DNA of 64,000 nt from Hungatella sp. UBA3048 (GTDB lineage: Bacteria > Bacillota > Clostridia > Lachnospirales > Lachnospiraceae), in assembly GCA_002367105.1 (NCBI GenBank), contig DFCS01000012.1:87238-151237 (forward strand), given 5' to 3'. The translations under genes and the position numbers were made by a program. Shown here one piece after another: positions 8,472 through 18,808 of this stretch (position 1 is its first letter; every line of letters starts with the position of its first letter). The notes beneath the pieces were generated by a model that saw only the letters and a list, made by a program, of their open reading frames with translations, was not told where the DNA came from and searched no databases.

Positions 8472-9377
8472 CTATAAATAAGCATACAGTTCCCTGACAA
8501 AACGGATAAATAATCTGGCTGCCTTACCGGGCTTGTGATTTTTGCTCCATACCATATACAATTTCCGGTAAACCTCCTCGGCCCCCAGTGGAAACCGAAG
8601 CAGGGATCCCTGCTCTACGAAATCATCCACTGCCGCCCCGGATATGATGGAAATCCCCATTGCCGCTTCCACTGACTTTTTAATGGTTTCCTGATTGCTG
8701 ATAGTCGCTACAATCTCCAGACGGTTTAATTCGACTCCCATATCCTGTAAATAAAGTTCCGCTTCTTTTCTCGTGCCGGAGCCTTCTTCCCGGACGATCC
8801 ACCGCTCCTCATAAAACTGTTCTATGGGAAATCCATTTTTTTCATATTGGCGGTATTTATCATTATTGGGAGTAATAATCACCAGACGATCATGATAAAA
8901 CGGTTCAAATACACAGGTAGGATCAGAGCCTGTGGTTCCTGTAAAGCCAATTTCCACCTGCCCATCCTGTACCATCCGGACCACTTCCATGCTGTCCGCT
9001 TCCCTTAACTCCAGCTGATTACCCGGATAGGTTCTGGAAAACAGGGAAAGAATCTGAGGCAGAATATACTGACCGGGCACTGTGGAAGCGCCCACTATGA
9101 TTTTGTTGGCCGCTTTTGAATCCTTTTGAGTGAAATCCCTCAGAATATTTTTTTCCAGCTGAAGCATCCGCCTTGCATTGTCATAAAGAAGCTCTCCCTC
9201 ACTGGACAGCTCCACATCCTTAGTCGTGCGGACAAACAGCCGGACTCCCAATTCCTTTTCCAAAGAGCTGATGTGGGCGCTTACCGTAGGCTGGGTCAGA
9301 TATAGTTTCTTGGCAGCCGCGGAAAAGCTTTTTCCTTCCGCAACGCATACAAACGCTTCCAATTGTTTTAAATTCAT
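8472..9377 (-). CDS. LysR-family regulator, selenium-metabolism-associated type
   Basis: A 301-residue LysR regulator. The N-terminal winged helix (MNLKQLEAFVCVAEGKSFSA, then LTQPTVSAHISSLE) is followed by a type-2 periplasmic-binding-like effector domain (IIVGASTVPGQYILPQIL from about residue 93). Its ATG overlaps the end of the cysteine desulfurase gene by four bases. Placement between a SelD-associated desulfurase and DUF3343 matches the LysR group annotated as selenium-metabolism-associated. The effector is unknown; it may be a sulfur or selenium metabolite, as in CysB relatives. Confidence 0.88.
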   Translation of the reverse strand: MNLKQLEAFVCVAEGKSFSAAAKKLYLTQPTVSAHISSLEKELGVRLFVRTTKDVELSSEGELLYDNARRMLQLEKNILRDFTQKDSKAANKIIVGASTVPGQYILPQILSLFSRTYPGNQLELREADSMEVVRMVQDGQVEIGFTGTTGSDPTCVFEPFYHDRLVIITPNNDKYRQYEKNGFPIEQFYEERWIVREEGSGTRKEAELYLQDMGVELNRLEIVATISNQETIKKSVEAAMGISIISGAAVDDFVEQGSLLRFPLGAEEVYRKLYMVWSKNHKPGKAARLFIRFVRELYAYL

Positions 9378-10516
9378 AGGCTCAGTTCCCTCACAGCAAG
9401 AATGGCTTCATCAATCTCCTCTTCCTTATTATAGTGGGACATGGAAAAACGCACGGCTCCCTGCTCCACCGTGCCAAGAGCCTGGTGCATAAGAGGGGCA
9501 CAGTGGGCCCCCGCCCTGGTACAGATTCCATAGGAACAGGCCAGCTCGTCAGCCACTTCTCCGGAATCGTAATCTCCTATGTTGAGAGCCACCACAGGGG
9601 CACGGCAAAGAAGGGATTTTTCTGAAAAGTCCCCATAAACGCTCACTCCCGGAATATCCTTTACCCCTTCATAGAACCGTCTCATAAGAAGAAGCTCTCT
9701 CTCCCGGATGGTTTCTATTCCGGTTTTCTCAAGATACAAAAGGGCTGCGTGAAGGCCTGCAAGCCCGTGTCCGTTTAAGGTTCCCGCTTCCAAAACCTCC
9801 GGCATCTCCTCCGGCTGAGTCTTTAAGTAGCTCTTCACTCCGCTGCCTCCCACCATAAAAGGACGTATGGCAACTCCCTGGCGGACACAGATTCCTCCGG
9901 TCCCCTGAGGTCCTAAAAGTCCCTTATGTCCGGTAAAGCATAGGACGTGGATCCCCATTTTTTCCATATCAATGTCAAACACTCCGGCTGTCTGGGAAGC
10001 ATCCACCACCAGAAGGAGCCCATTCTTTTTACAGATACTCCCAATGATTTCTAAGTCGTTTATATTTCCAGTTAAGTTGGACGCATGGGTACAGACCATT
10101 GCCTTTGTATTTTGCTTTATTTCCTTCTCAATATCCTCATAACGGATCCTGCCCTTCTTATCTGCGGAAAGGATGGAAAGCTCTAACCCCTGCTCTTCCA
10201 TGCGGTACAAAGGACGCAGCACGGAATTATGCTCCATCATGGTGGTGATCACATGATCACCCGGTTTAAACAGGCCCTGAATGGCGATGTTTAGGCTGGC
10301 TGTGGAATTGGCTGTAAAGGCCACACGGGAAGGATCTCCTGCATGAAAAAGTTCTGCAATGAGCCTGCGGGTATCGTAAATCATACGGGATGCATCAAGA
10401 GACGCCCCATGGGCACCCCGGCCGGAATTCCCGAAGGAGCCCATGGCGTCAGCTACCGCCTTTATCACTTCCTCCGGCTTCTGGCAGGAGGTTGCCGCAT
10501 TATCCAGATAAATCAT
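9374..10516 (-). CDS. Cysteine desulfurase family protein (SelD-associated type)
   Basis: A 380-residue class-V PLP enzyme. The PLP lysine is in CFTGHKGLLGPQGTGG (about residues 193-208) and the probable persulfide/selenide cysteine in CTRAGAHCAPLMHQALGT near residue 337. It would release S or Se from cysteine or selenocysteine. It lies 4 bp after selD and overlaps the LysR gene by 4 bp, so it is co-transcribed. It fits the group of class-V enzymes found with orphan SelD rather than housekeeping IscS/NifS. Selenium delivery is an inference from context. Confidence 0.9.
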   Translation of the reverse strand: MIYLDNAATSCQKPEEVIKAVADAMGSFGNSGRGAHGASLDASRMIYDTRRLIAELFHAGDPSRVAFTANSTASLNIAIQGLFKPGDHVITTMMEHNSVLRPLYRMEEQGLELSILSADKKGRIRYEDIEKEIKQNTKAMVCTHASNLTGNINDLEIIGSICKKNGLLLVVDASQTAGVFDIDMEKMGIHVLCFTGHKGLLGPQGTGGICVRQGVAIRPFMVGGSGVKSYLKTQPEEMPEVLEAGTLNGHGLAGLHAALLYLEKTGIETIRERELLLMRRFYEGVKDIPGVSVYGDFSEKSLLCRAPVVALNIGDYDSGEVADELACSYGICTRAGAHCAPLMHQALGTVEQGAVRFSMSHYNKEEEIDEAILAVRELSL

Positions 10517-10520
10517 GGCT

Positions 10521-11567
10521 TTACCTCATCTTTACTGATTTTCTTTCTTGTTCCACAACCCGCCCGATGATGCCATAGGCGGTCTCCATTTGTGCCTCTT
10601 TTAAATCCTTCATAATGTTTTTTGCATCATCAGGAGAAACACTGATCAATAGTCCTCCTGAAGTCTGGGGATCACAAAAGATATCACGGATATATTCCTC
10701 TGTCTCTCCAAAATCCACCTTATCCTCTGTATAGGAACGGTTTTTGTAAGCTCCCTCCGGAATAAGTCCCATCTGGGCAAGGCTTTTCGCTTCCTTCTGA
10801 ATAGGTAAGTCACTCACTGAAATTTCAATCGTGACCCCGCTGCCCTCCGCCATCTCTACAGCATGGCCTGCCAGGCCAAAGCCAGTGATATCGGTACAGC
10901 TATGAACTTCATAATGCTCGATCACCTGCTTTGCCTTCCTGTTTAAGGAGGTCATAACACGGATCACTTCCTGTTTCGCCTCTTCTGATGCCATATCCGC
11001 CTTGACTGCCGTGTTAACGATCCCGGTTCCCAAAGGCTTTGTCAGAATGAGAACATCTCCCGGTCTGGCTTCACAGTTTTTAAAAACCTTATCCGGATGA
11101 ACAAATCCTGTGACACTTAAGCCGTATTTGGGTTCATCATCCTGAATGGAATGACCGCCTGCCAGAACGGCTCCTGCCTCAAGAACCTTTGATGCTCCGC
11201 CTTCTAAAATCTTTCCCAAAAGAGCGGGATTGACACAGTTTGGCCATGCCACAATATTAAGAGCCACTTTTGGTTCACCACCCATGGCGTAAATATCGCT
11301 CAGTGCATTGGCGGCCGCAATCTGGCCAAAGGTATAAGGATCATCCACCACAGGAGTGAAAAAATCAAGGGTCTGGATCAATGCGGTCTCCTCGTTCACT
11401 TTGTAAATGGCACCGTCATCAGAGGTTTCAATCCCCACCAGCAGATTTGGATCCTCAAATTTTGGCAGGTTCTCTAAAACCCCGGCAAGGGTTCCAGGGC
11501 CTATTTTAGCGGCACAGCCAGCAGTTTTCGTCATTTGGGTTAGTCTTACTTCTTGATCTGGTATCAT
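10521..11567 (-). CDS. selD: Selenide, water dikinase (selenophosphate synthetase)
   Basis: Makes selenophosphate from selenide and ATP. The 348-residue protein has the AIRS/PurM-like fold: the N-terminal active-site segment TAGCAAKI keeps Cys and Lys (residues 15-22; Cys, not Sec), followed by SDDGAIYKV, DFFTPVVDDPYTFGQIAAANALSDIYAMGG split by metal-binding Asp residues, and GDVLILTKPLGTG. Its ATG follows AAGGAG by nine bases. It is the first gene of selD-desulfurase-LysR-DUF3343. No selA, selB or tRNA-Sec lies in the window, so the selenophosphate could serve tRNA, selenoproteins or a molybdenum hydroxylase. Confidence 0.95.
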   Translation of the reverse strand: MIPDQEVRLTQMTKTAGCAAKIGPGTLAGVLENLPKFEDPNLLVGIETSDDGAIYKVNEETALIQTLDFFTPVVDDPYTFGQIAAANALSDIYAMGGEPKVALNIVAWPNCVNPALLGKILEGGASKVLEAGAVLAGGHSIQDDEPKYGLSVTGFVHPDKVFKNCEARPGDVLILTKPLGTGIVNTAVKADMASEEAKQEVIRVMTSLNRKAKQVIEHYEVHSCTDITGFGLAGHAVEMAEGSGVTIEISVSDLPIQKEAKSLAQMGLIPEGAYKNRSYTEDKVDFGETEEYIRDIFCDPQTSGGLLISVSPDDAKNIMKDLKEAQMETAYGIIGRVVEQERKSVKMR

Positions 11568-11608
11568 ACCTGTTCTTCTCCTTGTATTTATAGATATTTT
11601 CTATCATT

Positions 11609-11636
11609 ATTTTAACATATTGTCGTTTTTTATCAA
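11609..11636 (-). promoter_or_regulatory. Putative selD promoter
   Basis: Minus-strand -35 TTGATA (11631-11636), 16-bp spacer and -10 TAAAAT (11609-11614), about 40 bp before the selD ATG. It sits in the short gap after addA. Confidence 0.5.
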
Positions 11637-11649
11637 CCCTCCTGAGCAT

Positions 11650-14600
11650 TTAAGCCAAAGGGATTTCCTTTTCCAAAGTCATGGAATAAATAATTTTTTC
11701 CTTTACTCTTTTTCCTGTCATCTGTTCCAGCGCACGCTCATAATAATCCATCTGCATCTGATACCGCCCTACCAGCACATTCTCTTCTCCCGGACCGATA
11801 TGATCTGTCTTATAATCCACCAGAACCAGGCCTCCCTCTTCTTCCATATAGGCGTCGATGATTCCCTGGATGAGGATCCGTTCATCAGAATCCCCTGCAT
11901 CCATATCACGGGCAGGAATTCCCACTACAAACTGCTGTTCCTTTTTTAAGCGCCCTGACAAATGGGCTGCAGCAAGCCGGTTTCCCAAAGAAGAATTTAA
12001 AAAGGTTATAAGTTTATCCTCTGACAAAAGGGAAAGGCTTTCTTCATCCATCCGCTGATCCTTACGGAATCCCTCCAGGGCATGATGAAGGTCTTCCCTG
12101 GTCCTTACCCTTCCAAAGTCCAAAAGCTCCAAAGCCCTGTGATAGGCAGTTCCCCGGAATGCACCTTTCGGGAGTTCCTCTTTTCCCTCTTCTTTTAAGA
12201 ATGAAGGAATTGTAGGAAGAAACCCGCTTTCCTCTTCATCCGTAAACTGTCCCTGCTTTTTTAACTCGGATACGGTCATCTTGGTATGAAGTCTGGTATC
12301 CGCCTCATATGGATAACGGTAATCAAAAGCAGCCCTTAGGTCTTTTGCAAACTCCTGATCATAAACCCGGACCGTATCAAGGGAAAGGAGAGCGTCCTTT
12401 GTCAGCTTTTTTTCAGCCTGCCGTTCTATCTCTTCTCCTACCATGCCGGATACCGACAATTCCTTTAAAATCAGATTCCCGGTGTCTGCCCCTTCTTCCC
12501 TCAGGATTTGGGAAGGGGAATATTTTCCCGACAGGCTCATGAGCATCCAGTCCAGATAGGAATCTGCGGAACCGAGAATGGTAAAGGGGATCTGGCCCTC
12601 TACTCTTATAATATCGGCAAAGCGCTCCAGCTTTTTGTCCAGATACCGGTCAAGTCCGGTCATTATAAGCTTTTCTTTTGCCCTTGTCATAGCCACATAG
12701 AGTACACGAAGCTCCTCCCCCATGGCTCCTAGGTCCATTTTTCTCCGCAGAACATGTTTTTTTAAGGTAGGCGCCTTGACACGCCGTTCAAGGTCCAGAT
12801 GGTCAGTTCCTATCCCTAAATCCGGATCAATGAGTATCTTTCCATAGGAATCCTGTTTATTAAACTTTTTCCCCATACCTGCCAGAAATACCACCGGAAA
12901 TTCCAGTCCCTTGCTCTTATGGATGCTCATAACCCTGACCGTATTCTCCTCTCCGGCCAGGGAAGCTTCCCCAAAATCCGTATCGTATTTTTTCAAATTT
13001 TCAATATAGCGGATAAAATGGAACAATCCGGTATAGCTGGTCCGCTCATAGGCAGATGCCTTTTCCACCAGCATGGCAAGGTTGGCCCTCCGGACTTCTC
13101 CTGCCGGCATGGCGGAAATATAATCATAGTATCCGGTTCCTTCATACAGATCATATAGCAGTTCATGAATGGAAAGATAGGTTGATTTTTCCCTGTAAAG
13201 GGAAAGGAGTTCAAAAAAAGTCTCCAGCTTATGAAACAGTGACCGATATTCCGGATCCTCCTTCTCCCCATATTCCTTTCTGTAATGCTGCCATGCTCCA
13301 TATAATCCCCTGTCCTGGCCTTTTTTAGCCGTCTTTTTCCAGACAGCCATCATATGAGCCATTTCTTCATCCGTTACCCTGCCAATGGGGGATTTCAATA
13401 CTGCAGCCAGAGGGATGTCCTGCATGGGGTTGTCAATGATATTTAACATGGAAAGAATGGTTTCCACCTCAGGAGCGGTAAAATATCCGGTTTTCCGTTC
13501 CGCATAAGCCGGGATCCCCTCATTCATCAGGACGTTCACAAAGTCTTCCGCCCAGCCGCTTAAAGATCTTAGCAGGATTACCACGTCTCCATATCCTGCG
13601 ATGCGGTAGCCTCCCTTTCCTCCAAGCCTTTTATCCCAGATCAAAAGACCGCTTACCGGATCCGTAAGCTCTTTGATCTTCCCTGCAATGACCTTTGCCT
13701 CCATCTCCCGGCTGGTATAATCGACGGCATCGTCATCAAGCTGCTTTAATAAATTCCCTGACCCATGGATCATAAGAAATTCTGTTTTCTCTCCCGCGCG
13801 GCCCTCTTCTTCAGGAAATTCTGCTCCCGGATGGAGTGCTGCGTCCTTTGTATACTGTATATTTCCCAAGTTTTTTGTCATGATCTGGTAGAATACCTCA
13901 TTAATACTCCTAAGGACTTCATCCCTGCTTCGGAAATTCTGGTGCAGCTCGATTTTCTGGTATTTTCCTTCCTCTTTCGAGTAGGAGTCATACTTCTCTA
14001 AAAACAGCTGGGGCCTTGCCAGACGGAACTGGTAGATGCTCTGCTTCACATCGCCAACCATAAATACGTTGGGAGTTCCAAAACGCTCTCTGGAAATACT
14101 GCCGATCAGGGCTTCCTGCACATCATTGCTGTCCTGGTATTCGTCCACCAGGATTTCCTCGAACTGCCTGCTGAGCTCATCTGCCACCTCGGTGGCCGCC
14201 GTGTTCCCCTCTTCCCTGGTCAGCAGTATCTCCAAAGCATAATGCTCCAAATCATTAAAATCCACCAGGTTCTTTTCCCGTTTCTTTTCCTGATACCTGC
14301 GGGCATATTCTCCTGCCAGATGAAGCAGGGTCGTCACCGCGTCCCTGGTTCCCCTGATATCGGATAGAACTTCCTCCGGTGATTCAAAGCAGTATAAATC
14401 AAGAAGCTTTCCAACCGCCTTTTTCACCCGGTCACGGATTCCCGTTACAAACGCCTTCTTCTCTGCATCAATATCCTTGCTCCGAATGGAAGCCAGACGG
14501 TCAAAGGAGGCCTTTTTTAACTGCTCATTAAACGCCTCATAATCCTCTGCAAGACTTAAACGGTCCAGAAGCTGGAGGTCATTAGCCAGCATGGGCAGAT

Positions 14601-15339
14601 AGGCCTCCGGTCCGTTCTCTTCCTCACAGACCTCCATGGCTTTTTCCACCTGAAATTTTAATTCCGAAAGCTGAAGTCCGGCATCCTTCATTAAAAATTT
14701 CATCCAGCCCGTATCCATGATCTGATCCATATCAGAAGTTTCAAGCTCTTTCCTGCACCGGTCTAGCCACTCATGGGGCCAGGGATTGCTCTGGGAAAAG
14801 GTAAACACCTGCATGATATAATCTTCAATTCCCCTGTCAGACTTTCCTGTGGCATAGGTTTCCACAAACTTCTCAAATAAGGGATCTGCCTTCTCGTAAT
14901 ATTCTTCCAGCATCTCCTTCATCACATCAGCCCGTAAAAGGATAAGCTCTCCCTCATCCCCCACCCGGAAGGCAGGGTCAATATCCAGCTTATTATAATG
15001 ATCTTTAATAAGTCCCAGGCAGAAACTGTCAATGGTGGTGATCTGGGCATAGGGGATCATGGCTGCCTGCATCTGCAAATGGGAGCTGTCCGGATTCTCC
15101 ATAAGCTTTTCATCTACGGCCTTTAACACCCGTTCCCGCATTTCATCGGCAGCCGCCTTTGTAAAGGTCATGACTAAGAGCTGATCGATCCTTAAAGGAG
15201 CTTCTCCTTCCGTGATCATTCGGATAATCCGTTCTACCAATACGGCCGTCTTTCCGCTTCCTGCTGCCGCCGATACCAAGAGATTTCTGTTTCTGCTCTC
15301 AATGACGGCCTTTTGTTCCTCTGTCCAGCTAATCGCCAT
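11650..15339 (-). CDS. addA: ATP-dependent helicase/nuclease subunit A (AddA)
   Basis: Helicase-nuclease subunit of AddAB, the Firmicutes counterpart of RecBCD, acting at double-strand breaks. The 1229-residue protein has Walker A SAAAGSGKT near residues 23-31, motif II VDEYQDSNDVQ, motif IV-VI features such as VMSIHKSKGLEFPVVFL and LRVLYVAMTRAKEKL, and a C-terminal RecB-like nuclease (GIIDAY, then LVDYKTD). I use the ATG at 15339 after AGGAGAGTCAA; a start 30 bp upstream lies inside addB. It overlaps the addB end by 11 bp, indicating coupled translation. Confidence 0.95.
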   Translation of the reverse strand: MAISWTEEQKAVIESRNRNLLVSAAAGSGKTAVLVERIIRMITEGEAPLRIDQLLVMTFTKAAADEMRERVLKAVDEKLMENPDSSHLQMQAAMIPYAQITTIDSFCLGLIKDHYNKLDIDPAFRVGDEGELILLRADVMKEMLEEYYEKADPLFEKFVETYATGKSDRGIEDYIMQVFTFSQSNPWPHEWLDRCRKELETSDMDQIMDTGWMKFLMKDAGLQLSELKFQVEKAMEVCEEENGPEAYLPMLANDLQLLDRLSLAEDYEAFNEQLKKASFDRLASIRSKDIDAEKKAFVTGIRDRVKKAVGKLLDLYCFESPEEVLSDIRGTRDAVTTLLHLAGEYARRYQEKKREKNLVDFNDLEHYALEILLTREEGNTAATEVADELSRQFEEILVDEYQDSNDVQEALIGSISRERFGTPNVFMVGDVKQSIYQFRLARPQLFLEKYDSYSKEEGKYQKIELHQNFRSRDEVLRSINEVFYQIMTKNLGNIQYTKDAALHPGAEFPEEEGRAGEKTEFLMIHGSGNLLKQLDDDAVDYTSREMEAKVIAGKIKELTDPVSGLLIWDKRLGGKGGYRIAGYGDVVILLRSLSGWAEDFVNVLMNEGIPAYAERKTGYFTAPEVETILSMLNIIDNPMQDIPLAAVLKSPIGRVTDEEMAHMMAVWKKTAKKGQDRGLYGAWQHYRKEYGEKEDPEYRSLFHKLETFFELLSLYREKSTYLSIHELLYDLYEGTGYYDYISAMPAGEVRRANLAMLVEKASAYERTSYTGLFHFIRYIENLKKYDTDFGEASLAGEENTVRVMSIHKSKGLEFPVVFLAGMGKKFNKQDSYGKILIDPDLGIGTDHLDLERRVKAPTLKKHVLRRKMDLGAMGEELRVLYVAMTRAKEKLIMTGLDRYLDKKLERFADIIRVEGQIPFTILGSADSYLDWMLMSLSGKYSPSQILREEGADTGNLILKELSVSGMVGEEIERQAEKKLTKDALLSLDTVRVYDQEFAKDLRAAFDYRYPYEADTRLHTKMTVSELKKQGQFTDEEESGFLPTIPSFLKEEGKEELPKGAFRGTAYHRALELLDFGRVRTREDLHHALEGFRKDQRMDEESLSLLSEDKLITFLNSSLGNRLAAAHLSGRLKKEQQFVVGIPARDMDAGDSDERILIQGIIDAYMEEEGGLVLVDYKTDHIGPGEENVLVGRYQMQMDYYERALEQMTGKRVKEKIIYSMTLEKEIPLA

Positions 15340-18300
15340 TTGACTCTCCTTCCTCTTCTTCTCCTTCAATGACCGGCCATATTTCTTCGGATTTTAAGGC
15401 TTTAAATTTCCGGAAACCATATCCGGCCGTCTTTAAGTCAAATCCGCAGACCGCATGGTAAGGGCAGTAATCGCAGGCGCTGCGGTTCCCCTGCTTATAG
15501 GGATTTACATCGATGGCCCCCTCAAGGATCTCTCTTCCTTCCGACGTTAATTTTTCCCGCACAAACTGCCTGAGTGCAGAAAAACGATTGCCGCCTGCAA
15601 CCGATGACCTGGCTTCCTGAATGATCCCATTTTTCATGGCAACAGGAATCACATCGGATTCCGTCTCAATCTCATGATCCAGGTGAGAGATGGCGTCTAA
15701 ATCACTGTTGACCAGGCCGTTCATGCGAAGCTGTTTCAATATCTTCCCATCTATCTCCTCATCCGTCATTTCACCGTCTCTTTCAATAACAGGGTCGTTG
15801 ATGTTATAGTAAAAGATCCCGGCAGGAACTACAGGCTTGTCCGGCTTTTTCCGCTCCTCCATCTCCAAGGCTGCATCCATATAGACCACCAATTGGAGCT
15901 GAAGGCCGTAATAAAGGGCCGTTAAGTCAAACGCTGTGCTTCCTGACTTGTAATCAATGATCTTCACATAGACAGCTTCTTCATCCTCACATAAATCCAT
16001 GCGGTCGATCCTGCCTCTTAGATGAATAGCTTCCTCCTTTGAGAGAGGAATCCGCATGGCATTTAACTGATCGGAAGCAGAAAAGGAAACCTCAAATCCT
16101 ACCGGAACAAAATCCCCCTTTTTTAACTGCTCGGAAAGAGCCCACACCGTACGGTCCGTAATCCGTTCCACCTTGCCTGCCAGATAGGCATTTCTGGCAG
16201 AGCTTTTTAAGATGGTATTGCCGTATTCTTCCGTCACCTTGGTCACACATTCATGGACCAGGCTTTTTCGCTCTTCCTCAGTCAGGGTTTTAAAATCTCT
16301 TCCTTCTTCTTTCATGCGCTGAAACCATAAGTCAATGGAATCGTGGAACAGGTTTCCGATATCCATGGCAGCCAGCTCATATTCCTGCCTCTCCATTAAC
16401 TCCAGCCCATAATTTAAGAAATGGGCATAGGCGCAGGAAGCGTACTGCTCCATCCTCGTAACACTTCCGCTTATGACGGAACCGTAGAGGGCCTTTGCCG
16501 CCGCTTTTCCGATTCCCCTCTGTTCATAGGCATAGAAAGAAGCCTCTGCCAGCCTCTTTCCTTCCTCCCTATGGTCCTCAGATAACAGAAATGCTTTAAA
16601 AAGCTCCAGAAGCTTCTTATCTTCCCCGGTTTTTCCAAACTCGCGGAGTCCGGCCGCCAGCCGGTCCTTTGCCTCTCTCATAGACAGAGGTACTGCCGTC
16701 TTTAAAGGGGAAACTTCCGAAAGACCAGGAAACAGTTTTTTCAGTTCCCCTGCTAAAGTGGAAGGCCGCAGGCTTTTCCCGCTGCCATCCATGGCTGCAT
16801 AGGATAAAACAAGCCGTTTCTCAGGTTTTGTAAGGGCCAGGTAAAGATAAAACCTTTGCCGGAATCCTTCTTCCCTGGCAGTTGGCGCCAGCTCCAGATC
16901 ATGAGTTCCCAGGAATTCTCTTTCCCTGTCCGTAAACAGGCTGCTTTTTTCCTTTTTTACCGGCACGATCCCATCATTGACCCCTACAAAAAACAATACC
17001 TTAATATGATCCAGTCTGGTTCTGGTGATATCCCCCACCACGACCCGGTCTACAGTAGCTGGAATCAGGCCCACCTGGATCTCCGAAAATCCGGCGTCCA
17101 GAATTTCCCCATACTCTCTGCGGCTTACATGCTCTTCTCCTAAAAGCCCCGCCAGGCGGTCAAATAAGTCCATGACCAGTCCATAAACCTGACTGTACTC
17201 CATGGCAAGGGTGAAATCTCCCAATTCCCGGAACTTTTCCGTGAAGATCAGCATCTTTTCTTCGATCCCTGTCTCCATAAGAAGGGCTGCAACGGCCCCG
17301 GTCATGGAAGCCACCGTGGAATCCGGGTTCCTAAATGCCTCTCTCAGACGCCCTAAGGGCGCCATAAGTTCCTCACGGAATCCATTTAATTCTTCCAGAT
17401 TAAGCTCCTTGCCTCCACGGTACCAGCCTTCCCACTGGGCATCCCATCGTTTAAATCCCCGGATTCCCATGGCAATGACATAATTCTCCAGACGGTCTAT
17501 TTTCTCCTCATCCTCTTTGGCCGCAATGAGGCCGGTTCTCAAATAACGAAATACAGATTCATAGGAAAAATCCTTTTGAATGATCTCCATGGCAGCGCGG
17601 ATTAACTCCACCATTGGATTTTTTAAAATGCTTTTTTTATTGTCCAGGAAATAAGGGATCCCATTTAATTGAAACTGATGAATGATTTCATTGGAATAGC
17701 CACCTATATCTCCGGTTATGACCGCCATATCCCGGTAACGGAGTCCCTGATCCCGGATCTCCTCTTCCATGGAGCGGATCACAAACGCGATTTCCTCCAT
17801 TGGATTTAAAGCCTTAACCAGACGTATGGAACCGGAATCCTCCTTGCAGGACTTTCCTTTATAACGGTATAGGTTTTGTTCCAGAAAATCCAGTGCATTT
17901 TCCCCACAGCCCTGTCCTTCCCGGTTCTCTCCACCGGCCTCTCTTAAGTAACGGACAGCCGGATGGTTTTTAAGAAGGATATCCTTTTCTTTTCCGGCAC
18001 CAGTCTCTTTTGCCAGCTCATTTAATTTCCAGATCATCTGGCGGCTCATGTGAAATAACTCCTGGACACCGGATTTTCTGCTCATGTTTTCGGCAGGGTC
18101 TATGGTCACTGTGACGATGACCCGCTTGCTGTAGCGGAGAAACAGCTCCAGGATCCGGTACTGGACCGGGGTAAAACCGGTATAGCCATCAAGGGTGATC
18201 ACGCTGTTTTTAATCAGCTCTGACCGCGGAAGGATCCTGCACAGCACATCTAAAATCTCCTCCGTGGTAATATATTTATCCTTTATGTAGTCCTTAAAAC

Positions 18301-18790
18301 CCTGATAAATGACAGAAATATCGGATAGCTTCTGTCGAAGCATGGGACTTATGGTATCAGGTATCTCCTCATTTAACATCTCAGGTGTTATGCCGTATTG
18401 GTAAAGCTCTGACAGCATGGACTTTAACTGGGAGATAAACCCTGACTTTGATAAGTGTTCTTTATAAAGGACCAGGTCCTTTTTCTTATTGGCAGCTACC
18501 TTCCGCAGCACCATGGATTTTCCCATATCGTCAAGAACCTGGGGACTTGAAATGGCAAGCTCCTCAAATACCCGGTAAGCCAGACGTTTAAAGCTTACGA
18601 TATCAATATTCATGACCCCGTGGTTTGGATGAAGGGAAACGATCTCCTTCTGGGTCTGCATGGTAAACTGTTCCGGTACAATGGCGAAATACCGGATATC
18701 CGGCTGCTCTATGGACTGGCGGATCAATTCCGTATAAAGGCGGAAGGTTTTACCGGAACCAGATCCGCCCAATATCAATTGAAGGGACAT
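15329..18790 (-). CDS. addB: ATP-dependent helicase/nuclease subunit B (AddB)
   Basis: Second subunit of AddAB (1153 residues). Walker A GGSGSGKTFRLY is at residues 7-18. The C-terminal nuclease has GRIDRMDL and IIDYKSG, and the iron-sulfur staple uses ASCAY in the middle plus CDYCPYHAVC near the end. An open frame extends upstream to 18889, but that extension is the 52-nt repeat read as protein; the ATG at 18790 follows GGAAAGGAGACG and fits the family start. The leader holds two and a half tandem repeat copies. Confidence 0.95.
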   Translation of the reverse strand: MSLQLILGGSGSGKTFRLYTELIRQSIEQPDIRYFAIVPEQFTMQTQKEIVSLHPNHGVMNIDIVSFKRLAYRVFEELAISSPQVLDDMGKSMVLRKVAANKKKDLVLYKEHLSKSGFISQLKSMLSELYQYGITPEMLNEEIPDTISPMLRQKLSDISVIYQGFKDYIKDKYITTEEILDVLCRILPRSELIKNSVITLDGYTGFTPVQYRILELFLRYSKRVIVTVTIDPAENMSRKSGVQELFHMSRQMIWKLNELAKETGAGKEKDILLKNHPAVRYLREAGGENREGQGCGENALDFLEQNLYRYKGKSCKEDSGSIRLVKALNPMEEIAFVIRSMEEEIRDQGLRYRDMAVITGDIGGYSNEIIHQFQLNGIPYFLDNKKSILKNPMVELIRAAMEIIQKDFSYESVFRYLRTGLIAAKEDEEKIDRLENYVIAMGIRGFKRWDAQWEGWYRGGKELNLEELNGFREELMAPLGRLREAFRNPDSTVASMTGAVAALLMETGIEEKMLIFTEKFRELGDFTLAMEYSQVYGLVMDLFDRLAGLLGEEHVSRREYGEILDAGFSEIQVGLIPATVDRVVVGDITRTRLDHIKVLFFVGVNDGIVPVKKEKSSLFTDREREFLGTHDLELAPTAREEGFRQRFYLYLALTKPEKRLVLSYAAMDGSGKSLRPSTLAGELKKLFPGLSEVSPLKTAVPLSMREAKDRLAAGLREFGKTGEDKKLLELFKAFLLSEDHREEGKRLAEASFYAYEQRGIGKAAAKALYGSVISGSVTRMEQYASCAYAHFLNYGLELMERQEYELAAMDIGNLFHDSIDLWFQRMKEEGRDFKTLTEEERKSLVHECVTKVTEEYGNTILKSSARNAYLAGKVERITDRTVWALSEQLKKGDFVPVGFEVSFSASDQLNAMRIPLSKEEAIHLRGRIDRMDLCEDEEAVYVKIIDYKSGSTAFDLTALYYGLQLQLVVYMDAALEMEERKKPDKPVVPAGIFYYNINDPVIERDGEMTDEEIDGKILKQLRMNGLVNSDLDAISHLDHEIETESDVIPVAMKNGIIQEARSSVAGGNRFSALRQFVREKLTSEGREILEGAIDVNPYKQGNRSACDYCPYHAVCGFDLKTAGYGFRKFKALKSEEIWPVIEGEEEEGESNGD

Positions 18791-18808
18791 AACTTTTTCG
18801 TCTCCTTT

